Positions 47,098-59,199 of a stretch of DNA of 64,000 nt are shown one piece after another (position 1 is the first letter of the stretch; each line of letters opens with the position of its first letter). Source of the stretch: Sindora glabra (lineage: Eukaryota; Streptophyta; Magnoliopsida; Fabales; Fabaceae); NCBI GenBank assembly GCA_020226215.1, contig CM035232.1, positions 13,800,316 through 13,864,315 on the forward strand. Direction: 5' to 3'. Made by a program: the position numbers and the translations under genes. The notes beneath the pieces are model-generated. The model was not told the DNA's origin and made no database searches. It worked only from the letters and a program-made list of their open reading frames with translations.

Positions 47098-48003
47098 TGG
47101 TAGCTAATTTTTGTTTGGAGTAATTTAAGCAGTAAAACATAAATTTGAAATGTTTGTCCTTATTAATTTTTATCGGCATCATAATTTCGCCTTGCGGTTG
47201 TGTTGGGAAGATCGATAATATTGCAAAGCATTGTGAATGTAAAAAAAAATTGTAAAATGGGTTGCGGGGCAAACGATCGAAACTAACTATTGATTATTTT
47301 GCCTCTAAGCATGAGTCACAGCTGCGCTATCTCAGAGTATGTATGCCACAGTCAGTTATGATCCCATCGGATTTAGGTTTCTATTTTTTATTATTTTTCA
47401 AAAAATATATAATTTTTATTTTAAGAGTTATTGTTATTTTTTTTTTGAGACCTGCTATTACGATTGAAAATTATATTTATTTATTCTAAAATCATATTCT
47501 TCTTTCTTTTTAAGAAAAGAAGGGGGTCTTTCTTTGATCCCATTGTAATCTTATAAATTGAACGCTATAAAATAATTTTTATATATCTATAATTTGTTGA
47601 GAATACTTTGATTTTAAAAGAATAAAATTATTCTCTGATTCTGATTCCTACTTATTTTTTTGGTTTCGATGGCCTAAATTAACTTATTTTTCTGTATAAA
47701 AAAGAGATTGATTTAGAAATGCGCGTTAAAAAAATATAAAAAATATTATTTATTTTAATAATTTTTAATAATAGAAGTAATTGAATTATTAAATATATAT
47801 AAATTAAAAAATTAATTTTAAATAAAGTATAAATTTTTAAAAAAATATGGAATATTTTGAGTTATGTTTCAGTGAAAAATTTCTCTTTTTGAATTTTCGG
47901 AATTTGCACTCTAATCGTTTGTGCCCTTTTGCACACTTAATATTATTGCAGGGTAGGCTAAGGGAGGTTATGCTTACACTGTATATAAACATACTTAATA
48001 AGG
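47098..48003 (+). repeat. Dispersed repeat, copy 2 (partner at 14.2-15.1 kb)
   Basis: Starts tggtagctaatttttgtttg and ends aaacatacttaataa, colinear with copy 1. This copy is less AT-rich at several CpG-type positions (for example gggttgcggggcaaacgatc against an AT-richer version in copy 1), suggesting copy 1 has lost more cytosines. Confidence 0.75.
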
Positions 48004-48084
48004 CTAAAATATTGAAATATGGTTATTTTATAATTTTTTTTTGTTTTACTGCGATTTCGAAACATATTATCAAAATACGCATGG

Positions 48085-48500
48085 TGTTATTTTGAATGGC
48101 ATACGTGAGCTTGGAGGAGTCACATTGTCTGGCGCCTTTGGCATCAATTAGACGTTGAAGGCGCTTTTCAATATGGCGTTATTGCGCTTGAATTTCCTCG
48201 AAGGCGCCATGTTGAAAGGCGCCTTTCACTTGAATTTTCTGGGAGGCGCCTTTCAACATGGCGCCTTCCTTGTATTTGAATTCTCTGGGAGGCGCCAAAT
48301 GAAATGGCATCTCCTTCCCTTTAAATACCCCCTCCTTCCTCTCCGTAGTGCAGCGGCAAAAGTATCAGATTACTTTTTTTTTAGAAACTTATTTTTATTT
48401 TATCGTTTAAAAATATATTACTAAAATATGCGCAACGGGCGGAGGTGCCAGGAGGGATGGCGCGGTGGTGCCTCTGTTGGGCCTTGAGGGCACCGTTCAA
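48085..48500 (+). repeat. GGCGCC-rich module array
   Basis: ggcgcc and near matches occur repeatedly in both orientations (ggcgccatgttgaaaggcgc is itself palindromic). Next comes the shared module beginning 'gcggcaaaagtatc' and ending 'cgcaacgggcggaggtgcca'. The same module recurs in the palindrome at 49.3-52.1 kb. An 89-codon frame (48155-48424) reflects the GC repeats and is not claimed as a gene. Confidence 0.6.
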
Positions 48501-50652
48501 AATGGAGCCCTCACTGTGCAATTTTTCCTTTTCAAAATAAAAATTTTAAAAATAAATAATGTGTGATTGTGATTCAAAATAAATTTTTAAAAATAAATGA
48601 CTAATTTCATAATTATATTTGATATCATTAAAAAATATTTTATTCTACTTTGATATTTAATACATAAATTTATTATAGGAATTAAATAAGAAAATAGTTA
48701 ATAATAATATATTTAATAAAAATAATAAATATTTAGTAAATAATTGAATATTATCAAAATAAAATGTGGGATCAATAAATAATAATTACGTTATTTATAT
48801 TAATGTCTTTTAAAATTTGATCCTATGACACTTAATATTATACTCCCATGTCTTTTAAAATTACGTTATTTATATTAACGTCTTTTAAAATTCAGAATTA
48901 TATACTTTCATTGTTCGGAATTATATTATTACAAGTAATTATTTAATACGTTATTATACATAAGCAAATTTATTGAATTATTTGATAATATTCTTTATAT
49001 ACGAAATTGAAAAGAAATATAACGAAATAAATATTTCTTTGTATTTTGTATTTATTCTGATAATATTCTTGCTACTTTGTATTTATTTCAATAAAATTAT
49101 TTTTATTTTGTAACAAAATAAATACAAAATGACGAAGTTGAATATAGTTGAAATTTAAAAAAAATGTGGTTATTTCGTTGTAATAATCTTTTCATTTTGT
49201 AATGAAATTAAGATTATAACATGAATTAATTCTCTTTTATTTCCTCACAATGATAAAATATTTTGACAATGAGAGGCAAAAGTACCGATTTACTATTTTT
49301 TAAGAAATTAATATTCATTTTACCGTTCTTTTGAAAAATTTTATCAAAAATGCGCACAGCAGCGGAGAGATGCCAAATGGCGTGTCGAGGGACCCAATAT
49401 GAAATGGCGTTGTTGGCGCTCGAGGGAAGGGACGGCAGGCGATATGGCGCCATTGGCCTACGTTAATTAGCCGGTTATCGTGTGCACTATGGATTCCAAC
49501 CACTTGGATTTTAGTATTGTACATGGTCATCATTCTCATTTACGTTGACAATTGTGCTACGTGGTTTGACGTCAATATTTGGTGGACTCGACTCATAACG
49601 TATTGAATAAATAGTATTTAATGTCATTTACAAGAATGATGGTTATTTATCCTTCAAATATTATAATTAATATTGAATTTTTTATATTTATTCATTTCTT
49701 CAATATTATTAAAATAAATAATGAGAAAAAAATTTAATTAAAAATTAATTACATATTTCATATTATGAAGATAAAATTTATTAATTTATTTTAATATTAT
49801 TTATTTATTTTAATATGATAAATAAAAAGATTAGATAATTATAATAATTGTGAAAATAAAAAATTAATAATATTAGTTAATAATTTTGAAAGATTTCATT
49901 ATCATTACTTTTGTAAAAAAAATTAAATATTTTAATTATTTTAAAATTTATTATTTTTTTATTATTTACATATTAATTTAAAATTTAGGAGATGTGCCTC
50001 GATCGCCCTTAGAGGCGCTATTTGGTTTGGCGTCTGTCCGTCGCTGTGCGTATTTTTGTAAAATGTTATGAAAGATAGGTAAAACGAAAAATAATTTTTT
50101 TAAAAAATAGTAATTCGATACTTGTGCCCAACGAGATGTGGAACATGGAATAATCCTTATCATTACAAAAATAAGCAGACATTATTTTAAAAAATATGTA
50201 ATTAATTTATGTTTGTTAATAATTTATAATAATTAGAGTTATGAAAATAAAATACCAGAGGAGAGAATAAGATTCTAGTTAGAAGGATGTTATTAGAAAA
50301 AAATTACATATATTTGATACGTTATATGAGAATTGAATTGATTGTGTGTTTGTGAGAAGAATTGGTAATTAAAATCGATATAAGTACCTACGCAAGAAGA
50401 TAAAAATGTCGTAATAATCAAAATCATTTAAAATGTTGATGTTTGACAATAAAATAATAAGATAGATGTGCATGAATATACAATGAATATAAAAAAGAAT
50501 GCAAATGTCTACGTAGGTGATGTCCAATCCTATATCCAGGATCGGTAATGTGGCGGCAATATCTACTAATCCTCTGCGCAAGTTCGGGAGTCGCATCTCC
50601 GGTGTCTGTGGCTCCTCTACCTCGAGCTCCCGCTCTATCTCTGTCTCTGGCT

Positions 50653-50769
50653 CCCCCTCTGTAGCATGATGACAGATGACTCAGTGCTTACCGATAGAGG
50701 TAGAGGTGGAAGCTGTGGCATGATGACAGATGACTCACTGCTTACCGATAGAGGTAGAGGTGGAAGCAG
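50653..50769 (+). repeat. Two 54-bp tandem units at the palindrome centre
   Basis: Units beginning at catgatgacagatgactca repeat with few changes and end in 'gatagaggtagaggtgga'. They form the loop between the palindrome arms. Confidence 0.85.
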
Positions 50770-50869
50770 AGCGGGAGTCAGTGACAGAGGTAGAGCGGAA
50801 GCTCGAGGTAGAGGAGCCATAGATACCGGAGATGTGACTCCCGGGCCTGCGCAGAGGGTTAGTAGATAA
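50666..50869 (+). other. Short RG-repeat open frame at the palindrome centre
   Basis: A 67-codon frame reads MMTDDSVLTDRGRGGS twice, then ARGRGAIDTGDVTPGPAQRV. The equivalent stretch of the left arm, on the other strand, also reads RGRGATDTGDATPELAQR, so the coding-like sequence is preserved in both arms. It resembles a piece of an Arg-Gly-rich tail rather than a whole gene. The opposite-strand frame is its shadow. Confidence 0.35.
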
Positions 50870-52145
50870 GGCCGCCACATTACCGATCCTGGATGTGGTA
50901 CTGGACATCACCTACGTAGACATTAGCGTTCTTTTTCATGTTCATTGTATATTCATGCACATCTATCTTATTATTTTATTACCAAACATCAATATTTTAA
51001 ATGATTTTGATTATTACGACATTTTTATCTTCTTGCGTAGGTACTTATATCAATTTTAATTACCAATTCTTCTCACAAACACAATCAGTACAATTCTCAT
51101 ATAACGCATCAAATATATGCAATTTTTTCTAATAGCATCCTTCTAACTAGAGTTTTATTCTCTCCTCTGGTATTTTATTTTCATAACTTTAATTATTATA
51201 AATTATTAACAAACATAAATTAATTACAATTTTTTTAAAACAATGTCTGTTTATTTTTTTCTAATGATAAGAATTATTACATGTTCCACATCTCGTTAGG
51301 CAAAAGTATCGAATTACTATTTTTTTTTAGAAACTATTTTTCGTTTTAGCTATCTTTTGTAATATTTTACCAAAATACGCACAGCGGCGGAGAGATGTCA
51401 AATCAAATGGCGCCTCTGAGGGCGGTTGAGGCACATCTCCCAAATTTTAAGTTAGTATATAAATAATAGAAATAAATAAATTTTAAAATAATTAGAATAT
51501 TTAATTTTTTTTATAAAAGTAATGATAATAACATCTCCCAAAATTATTAACTAATATTATTAATTTTTTATTTTCACAATTGTTATAATTATCTATTCTT
51601 TTATTTATTTACTATGTTAAAATAAATAAATAATATTAAAATAAATTAAAAAATTTTATCTTCATAATATGAAATATGTAATTATTTTTTAATTAAAATT
51701 TTTAATTATTTATTTTAATATTATTAGTAAAGAAATGAATAAATAAATATAAAAAAATTAATAATATTAATTATAATATTTGAAGGGTAAATAACCATCA
51801 TTCTTGTAAATAATATTAAATGCTATGTTTATTCAATACATTATGAGTTGAGTCCACCAAATATTGACGTTAAATCACATAGCACAATTGTTAACGTAGA
51901 TGAGGTTGCTGGCTATGTACAATACCAAAATCCAAGTGATTTGGATCCACAGTACACACGGTCACCGGTTAATTAACTTAGAAATGAGGAGCAAGGGGGT
52001 CGTAAGCCAATGGCGCCATATCGCCTGCCGTCTCTTCTCTCGAGCGCCAACGGCGCCATTTCGTTTGGCATCCCTCGACACGCCATTTGGCGTCTCTCCG
52101 CCGTTGTGTGGATTTTGATAAAGTGTTTCGAAGGATTCCGTCTAA

Positions 52146-53599
52146 TGACTATAGTATTATATGATAACGCAATTTTATTAACTTTCATTAACATGAATTA
52201 TTTCATTAAATACCTATATGGTAAATTATAACGATGCTTGTTATGAACATTTTGAAAGTGAAATTAAAAAAAAATATGAAAGAGCAAATCACAATTATAG
52301 AGAAAAAAACAGGTTACATCTTAATTTTCGCATCAGACTTGTTGATTTGATAATGGTCAACCTCTCCGATGGAACAATAAAATTTTATAAATTATTAACA
52401 CAAGATTTTTAAAACCTAAAAGCAAAATAGAAGTAAAATTCTAATTGCAAAACAAAGAACAAAAGACAAGTCACAATCTAAAAAATCCTACAAAAATTTT
52501 CTTCGTTCTGTTGTTCCTCTACAAGCTAGAGAAAGTCTAAAAGCGTTGTAAATATTTATTGTGAAAAATAATTCCAATGGCAAAAATGAGAGAGAAATTA
52601 AACGAAATACGAGAAGTAAAGAAACAAAAAATTCAAAAATCAAAATGAGTTTAGACGAACTGAAGAAGTTTCAATAAAGCTTTCTTTCCTATATGTGGCA
52701 GTGAGAAAAAATGGGATTTTTTAGAGGGGAGGCGAAAACATAAAATTTGCAATTTTGAAAATATTGACACATCAGCAAAAGAGAAGAATAATAAAAAGGA
52801 AAACAAAATTGTTTTATTCTCGATATAAGAAGGGATGCACATAACTAATCTTTAATATAGCCCCTAATCAAATGACATTTAATTTTAAACCTTTGACAAA
52901 ATTTTTGAAATTTTTTGAAAGATATATAACGTAGAATATCAATCAAATTAAAAGGAGTAATTCACGTGAAAGCCATGAAAGTTTATTAAATATCTAATGT
53001 CAATAATGTGTACTATAGAATGTTAAAAAAAATCGTTGTGAAATTTAGGTGCTATCTTATGCAAATAGCATAAATTAAAAATGGGATAAACAAAAAACTT
53101 GGAGTCTCAATGACAAATTTTTTCACTAATTTTTTCCATAAGTACTAATACTTATAAAGAAAAGATAAAAAATGAAGGTGCAAAACCTTGTTTTCTTTGC
53201 ACAAAAGAGGATTTACGAATTTTTGGTATTTTCATTTCTTTAAAAGATGATATTAGTCATTTTTATCGGGTTTTTTACATTTTCATTTAGACTTGAAAAT
53301 GATGGTGGTTAGACAATTTGAATATGACATTGAAATGAAGTTAATATTTAAATTATTTGGAAGAAAAGGCATGAATAGCTAATATTAGATTATTATGTGC
53401 TACTTGCTATTAAAGAATCAATACAACTATTCCTTGATGGATTTGTAATCTTGTATTTTGTAGGGAAGAAATATATAAACCCTATGGCTTTGCAGTTGAT
53501 ATCAATAGAACAACTATTTCAATTAAGAGGGAACACATTCAGTAAGAAACAAATAATTGAAAATCTATAAAATGCAAGTGTTTACGAGTTGAAGTTCTG
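52146..53599. other. Intergenic stretch, no gene seen
   Basis: A 64-codon frame at 52218-52412 and a minus-strand 63-codon frame at 52651-52842 have no recognisable motif. Poly-A rich sequence dominates. Confidence 0.4.
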
Positions 53600-55160
53600 T
53601 ATATAATTGTAGTTTTATCTTTGCATGATTGGTGTAGCTCCCCTTATCGTTCCTCCTCTTGTTCAGACTACAGTTGTTGCTCCTTCCCCCACAAACTTGT
53701 TGCCGTTCCTTAACTTGCTTAGCCTTTTATTGCTTCTTTTCTCCTTGAAAAGGAAAAAAAGAAGTCACAAATATAATTTCGTAAGTTGAAGAGTATATTT
53801 GAGAGCAAACAGTAATTAAGTAGATGGAATAATATACCCGATCTTAATGATGGACATCATCAAATTCAATGGCTCCTATATTAAATCTAAAATTAGGGCG
53901 AAAGTCATTTTAATGAGGGCCAAGTTTCTCAAGTTTAGTGCTTGTTATAGTAAGATTAGAGTGTTTAATTGTGCTCTATTTAAAAAGAGAAAAAATTAAC
54001 AATTATGTTGTACGATGTAATGTGATAGAGATCAGTGATTTGATCATCAATATAAAGCTTAGAATGAATAATAGGCAGATTAAGTGGGTTTTGTGAATAT
54101 AATTAAATTTTTTTTTAACACATACTTTTTCATTTGAGTCACTACTTTCTCTAAAATGTATCAGGGTTGTTGAATTTTCTATCAGTTTCTCTTTATGCCT
54201 CCCCCTTACTTGCCTATTGTTATTAGGATCAAATTCAAGAGCATTTAGTTTCTTAATGGTCTTTAAACTAACAGCTAATTTTAATGAAATGAAAAGTGAG
54301 ATGTGATAACATGGTGTAAAATGTGAAAGGTGCAATAGGAGAAAAAATTTATTCCTATCAATTGCTAGCTTTACTTAAGAAATTAGTTGATATTTGTCGG
54401 GTCGTTGCAAAAATTAAGGGAATAAAGTCCCTAAATGTGGTTTTGGCGAATTACATGGAGACAAGTGCTTTGATACTCATACTTAAAAATAAATAAATTT
54501 TCATTAAATATAAAATTAATATAATTAATTCAAAACAAAAAATTGCTAGAATTTATAATTAAAGAAACACATATAAACGTTTGTTTGCAGAGTTGTAATC
54601 CAATCATTTATGTTAAATTTATCGTTATTCTTTTTTCTTGAAACTTCTTTCAGCTTTTGAACCAAAAAATTGTATAATTTTTTCTTAATCATGGTCGATA
54701 AGTTTATTTGTATCATCAAGCAAATTTAGGGGGTGTAAATAAATTTTTTTCCAGTTTTTAAAAAGTAAAGTTTTTCATAAGAAAATTTTTTCTTAATCAA
54801 GGTCGAAATTTTTTTTCTTGATTATTTGTTGAGATATTTTTTAGTGGATATGGCAAGGTTTTCATCGAACTTTACATTTGTTCCTTGCGTACGCAAATTA
54901 ATGATGTATGTGACATTCTCAAAAATAAAAGGATTTTTTTATATTATATATTTAATTTATGTTATCGGGGTCCCACCTAGTGCATAAAAAAACGCTAACA
55001 AATTTAATATATGATCAAATTAGATATAAAAATAAAATATAATTAGTAAATATGTAGTCAAATATATTTCTAAGATATAAGGAAGGAATCAAATTGCGAA
55101 ATATCTGAAATGTATCAATTATCTTATTTTTATTTTTAAAGCATCTCCTGGAGTAATGTG
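53600..55160 (-). repeat. Unit R1 of a four-copy duplicated block
   Basis: On the plus strand it opens with a short Pro/Val/Ala-rich frame (VAPLIVPPLVQTTVVAP at about 53635). It continues with 'catcatcaaattcaatgg', 'gatcagtgatttgatcatca', 'gaataaagtccctaaatg' and 'aaagcatctcctggagtaat', each of which recurs in R2 and, inverted, in F1 and F2. In the sense of the F units it lies on the minus strand. No intact gene. Confidence 0.65.
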
Positions 55161-55234
55161 TTGCAAACATTGAACCCCAGAACTGGAACTTTTAGCTTTT
55201 TGCGGTTGAGCAAAAGATTATGAATTTAGTGTTG

Positions 55235-55600
55235 ATCCAAGTGAGAGTTTGTTAAAGCCTCCAAACCAGGTCTCATCATAATTTATTAATTAGTTGCTAA
55301 TGTTAAATTTTATTATGTGGGTTTAAAATAAAGTTACGGTTAGTATTTGGACTTGAATGTTATTTTGTCCCAACAGTGGGTTAACTGGGCTTAAGATTTG
55401 TGATATGTAAGATTTATTGTCCAATCCAATTTATTTAAGAGGTTCCTTACTTCTAGTATCAAACCCACTCTGAGTTGTTCAATTAAGATATGAAATTGAT
55501 TATTTTTTCAAAAATAGAATGAGATTAACGGGGTTATAGTAGAGGTATTTTGACCTCCACGATGATTTCCATTTCAAAAATATTAATTTGGGAGTCACAA
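55235..55600 (+). repeat. LTR-like repeat, copy 2
   Basis: Matches 23555-23960 (ttattatgtgggtttaaaat, ccaatccaatttatttaaga, ccttacttctagtatcaaac) and, inverted, 60965-61300. It interrupts the duplicated block between R1 and R2. Confidence 0.55.
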
Positions 55601-55654
55601 ATAAGACAATTGGCGAATGTTATCTGATGAATAGAATTAGGATACATGGCATTA

Positions 55655-55996
55655 TTTGAAATGTTAATGTTTTATTTTGTTTCCAACAGAAGTATATAAA
55701 TTGGAATGAACTTTATGAAAGCATAGAGTTAAAAATCAAGATATTAAAAAAATAGAAATGTAATAAAGAATGAAACAAATTTTTGGAAAAAAAAAATTGA
55801 ACATAAATTTCAAATACTATAGTAGTTTGAAATATTAATGTTTTATTTTGTTTCCAACAGAAGTATATAAAATGTAATGAACTTTATGAAAGCATAAAGA
55901 ATAAAAAATCTAGTTATAAAAAAATTAAAAAGTAATGGAGAATGAAACAAATTTTTAGAGAAAAAAATATTGAACATAAACTTCAAATTCAATAGT
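55655..55996 (+). repeat. 171-bp tandem repeat, two units
   Basis: Units begin at 55655 and 55826 with tttgaaat(g/a)ttaatgtttta and share 'tttccaacagaagtatataa' and 'gaatgaaacaaattttt'. Non-coding; short frames here are artefacts. Confidence 0.9.
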
Positions 55997-56119
55997 AGAA
56001 CATCTTTGGCCACTTGTTTGATACGTTTTGTAATTATCACTGAGGATTTATCCAAATTATTTTTGTAGGAGAACTACATGAACAAAATGTAGGAATTAGT
56101 TTTTCACTATAAAATAATG

Positions 56120-58040
56120 TTTTAATTATAAAAGAAGGTGTCGCTGCTCTTGTTGCTTAGATTACAGTTGATGTTGCTGCTATTCCCATTAATCTCTTGT
56201 TGCTTTTCTTCCTCCTAGTTGATTCCTTATTACTTCTCCTTGAAGAAAAAATTTACAGGGGTATTATCATTTCATATTCTAAACTGTTTAATAGGGTGCA
56301 AAAAGGTTTTAAACAGATTGAACATATCTAAACTTGTTGGTAGATATTATCATCAATTCCGATGTCACTTATATCAAATTCAAAATTAGGACTAGACCCA
56401 AAGATATCTTTTGGTTGTCTCTCCCAATCATTTTGATGAGTGCCTTGTTCTTTAAATTAAGTGTTTATTATATCAAGATTAGAATTTATAATTTTATTCC
56501 CCTTAAAGAGCAAATAATATATGCGGTGTGATATGAGAGAGGTTAATGATTTGATCGTTATTATAAAACTCTTATGAGAATCAAATAATAATTAAATTAG
56601 GTGCAACTCGAAGGGGTAATCAAATTTTCTTGGAAGAATACCTTCTTCTTTGTTGCGTTACGTTCTTTTCAAGGATTTGCCCCGAACGATTAAATTTTTA
56701 ATATGTTCTTCATTATTGTCCTTCCCATTTGCTTATTGGTACTAGGAACAAAGTTTAGAGCATTTACGCGGGCAAATGCTTGGTTAACAATCCGTTTTGC
56801 ATTTCATATGGAAGGGGAATTTGTTTTTCAGTGATTTATAAATTAATATTATTGAAGAGAAAAATAACATGTAGTAACTCAATTTGAAGTAAAACATGTA
56901 ATAAGGGGAAAAGAATCTTAAATTAAATGGTGGTTTTACTTGAGGAATCGATAAATATTTGTTAGACCTTTACAAAATTCTAAGGAATAAAGTTTTTAGA
57001 TGCGGTTCCGACAAATTATATAGAGCCAAGTGTTCTAATGTTCATACTTATAGGTAACCAACTTTTTATTAGATATAAAATTAATCAAAACATAATAAAA
57101 TATCACTTGAATTTAAATGTAATGGGAATTGTATAATAACACTAACTTGTAGGACTACAACTCAATTATTTATGCAAATTATATAGTGTATAATAACACT
57201 AGCTTTTCAAATTTCTGAGGAATAAAGTTCTTAGATGCGGTTCTGGCAAATTATATAGAGCCAAGTGTTCTAATGTTCATACTTATAGGTAGCCAACTTT
57301 TTATTAGATATAAAATTAATGAAAACATCACAAAACATCACAAAACATCACTTGAATTTACATGTAATGAGAAGTGTATAATAACACGAACTTGTAGGAC
57401 TACAAATCAATTATTTATGCCAAGTTGGTCATCATTCTTCTTTTTGAAGCTTTATGCAGTACTTAAACCAAGAAAATAAATATAATCCTTCCCCAATTGA
57501 AGTCATCAAAATGATTTATATCAAGTAATTTTAAGTGCGAGGGGATATTTTAGTTGGTAATTTAAAAGTTAAACTTTTCAAAAGAAAATGTTATAAATCA
57601 CCCGTAAAAATTTCTTTAATCATCTGTCATGTTTGTCAGCTTTGACATTTCTAACAATTTAGTCTCTATGTTTGTTCTATGAATACGAATTTTATTTAAT
57701 CATCAGTCATGCATAAATTCTGAATGTTAGATATATCAAGGTTTTCATCAATCTCTATATTTATTTTATGGATATGAAATTTGATGACTAATATGAAATT
57801 CCTAACGTTGAAAGGTATGATTTTTTGTATCGTAATTCCACTCCGTTAGATGCTTATCTAATGTGTGAGAAAATTTCAAATTTCATTTATGGTAAAATCA
57901 AACATAAAGAAAATATTTAATGCATATATAATCAAATATATTATAAATTATATGGGAGAGATTAAATCGTAAAGTATGTGAATTACTTCAAATGTTTCAT
58001 TTTTGAAGCATCTCTTAGAGTAATACTTCAAATCGTAAAG
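56120..58040 (-). repeat. Unit R2 of the four-copy duplicated block
   Basis: Matches R1 about 2.49 kb upstream (gttggtagatattatcatca; gaggttaatgatttgatcgt; gaagcatctcttagagtaat). Reverse-complemented, it matches F1 and F2: acttgatataaatcatttt and tataacattttcttttg correspond to the exon-like part of F2 near 61885-61960. It holds an internal 235-bp tandem duplication. Confidence 0.65.
56981..57450 (+). repeat. 235-bp tandem repeat, two units
   Basis: The phrase starting (t/g)aggaataaagtt recurs at 56981 and 57216, followed by 'atatagagccaagtgttcta' and 'catacttataggta' in both. The second unit also has a triplicated 'acatcacaaa'. Confidence 0.9.
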
Positions 58041-59199
58041 TATGTGAATTACATTCTTTCTTGAAGGTTAAGCATCCACTTGAAAAAGAAACTTTCAAAT
58101 TTCTGATAATGAGCCAAGGGCATTTTTTTCAAATTAACTTTTGCTTTGACATGCAATGTGTGTCTTGCTTGTATTTACACGAAAAATGAGATATGTAAAT
58201 TACAAGCTAACTGTAAGTATTATAACAATTAAAATATCAATCATGTGTTAAATTTATCTTATTGCCTTATCGCTTTATGTTTGAATGTGTTTTTGACCTT
58301 GCCATTTTTTTTAAGGTAATAATGAACAATAGAATTTGCTTGCTTTCACTTTAACTGCAAGGATGTGGGGATGAAGATGAAAATTGGTATATAAAATGCA
58401 AATTTACACAAATTTTGTGGCTGCCATAAGCAGCAGCTGTGACCATATTGGAAAGAAGTTAACAAACGTTTTATAATAGATTTAAACATCGATTATGTAA
58501 ATTAAACAGAAGAGACCATATAGTATTTCCATCAGAGGATTTAAAATTTGAACTTCTTTGAATGACGATAACTTGCGACCGGCAACAATAAGAGTTACTT
58601 ATTATTTAACAAGTTTATTCAAACTCATCCAAATATGTGCTATGTTCTTTATTGTTATCGTTGTTTGTAATTGGTCACCTTCATTCTTAGATAATCACAT
58701 TTTAAATCTTCTGATGGTTAAGTTATGTAATTTTTTTTATTTAGTTTGCACAATAATTGATGTTTAAATATATTGTATAATATTTTTCAAGTTCTCCATA
58801 AAATGGTTGTAGCTATTATATATGCCAATCATAGAAATCGAGAGCATATTTTTTTGAATATCGATTTTAATTATCTGCATATTGTTACAGTTGAAAGCAA
58901 GACAAATGAGTTTTAATGTTCATCATTATATTGAAAAAAAATGATAAAAGATTTAAAATTAAAATATTTAGCGGTTAGATGATAAGATAAAAATATTGTA
59001 AATTGATATTTTGATGGTTATAATATTTGTAGTTAGACATATAATCACTTTGCGAGCTAGAGCATTAGTCGATTTGAACAATTGTCTTTTGCTCAACGTC
59101 AAAAAATTGAAAGTGATTCTTCTCGGTTGATACGTAGTCTTTAGAAATTCAATATTAACATTACATTGTTTCATTGGATGTTTCAGAGATACTACATTT
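58041..59199. other. Spacer between the inverted R and F units
   Basis: AT-rich. A 69-codon frame (58558-58767) and a 68-codon minus frame (58968-59174) have no recognisable motif. This is the symmetry centre of the cluster (about 58.5 kb). Confidence 0.4.

Larger units (their letters stand above)
49310..52145. repeat. Giant palindrome, arms of about 1.3-1.4 kb
   Basis: The left arm (about 49310-50640) and right arm (about 50770-52145) are inverted copies along their whole length. Sections such as 'agtacctacgcaagaagata' and 'gtgcatgaatatacaatgaa' recur as exact complements, and by eye the inner 600 bp are well above 90% identical. Outer parts, including the 'ggcgccatatcgcctgccgt' end, also match but with more changes. 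The arms carry GGCGCC modules near both ends. No transposase is seen. It could be a foldback transposon or an inverted duplication of one; transcription through it would give long double-stranded RNA. Confidence 0.9.

Noticed and set aside
46859..47272. 137-codon minus-strand frame
   Set aside because: Spans the boundary between the leader-like island and the dispersed repeat and has no recognisable domain, so a chance frame is more likely.
14155..48003. The 14.2/47.1 kb repeats as the two LTRs of one 33-kb element
   Set aside because: The interval contains unrelated complete elements and no PBS, PPT or gag-pol next to either copy.
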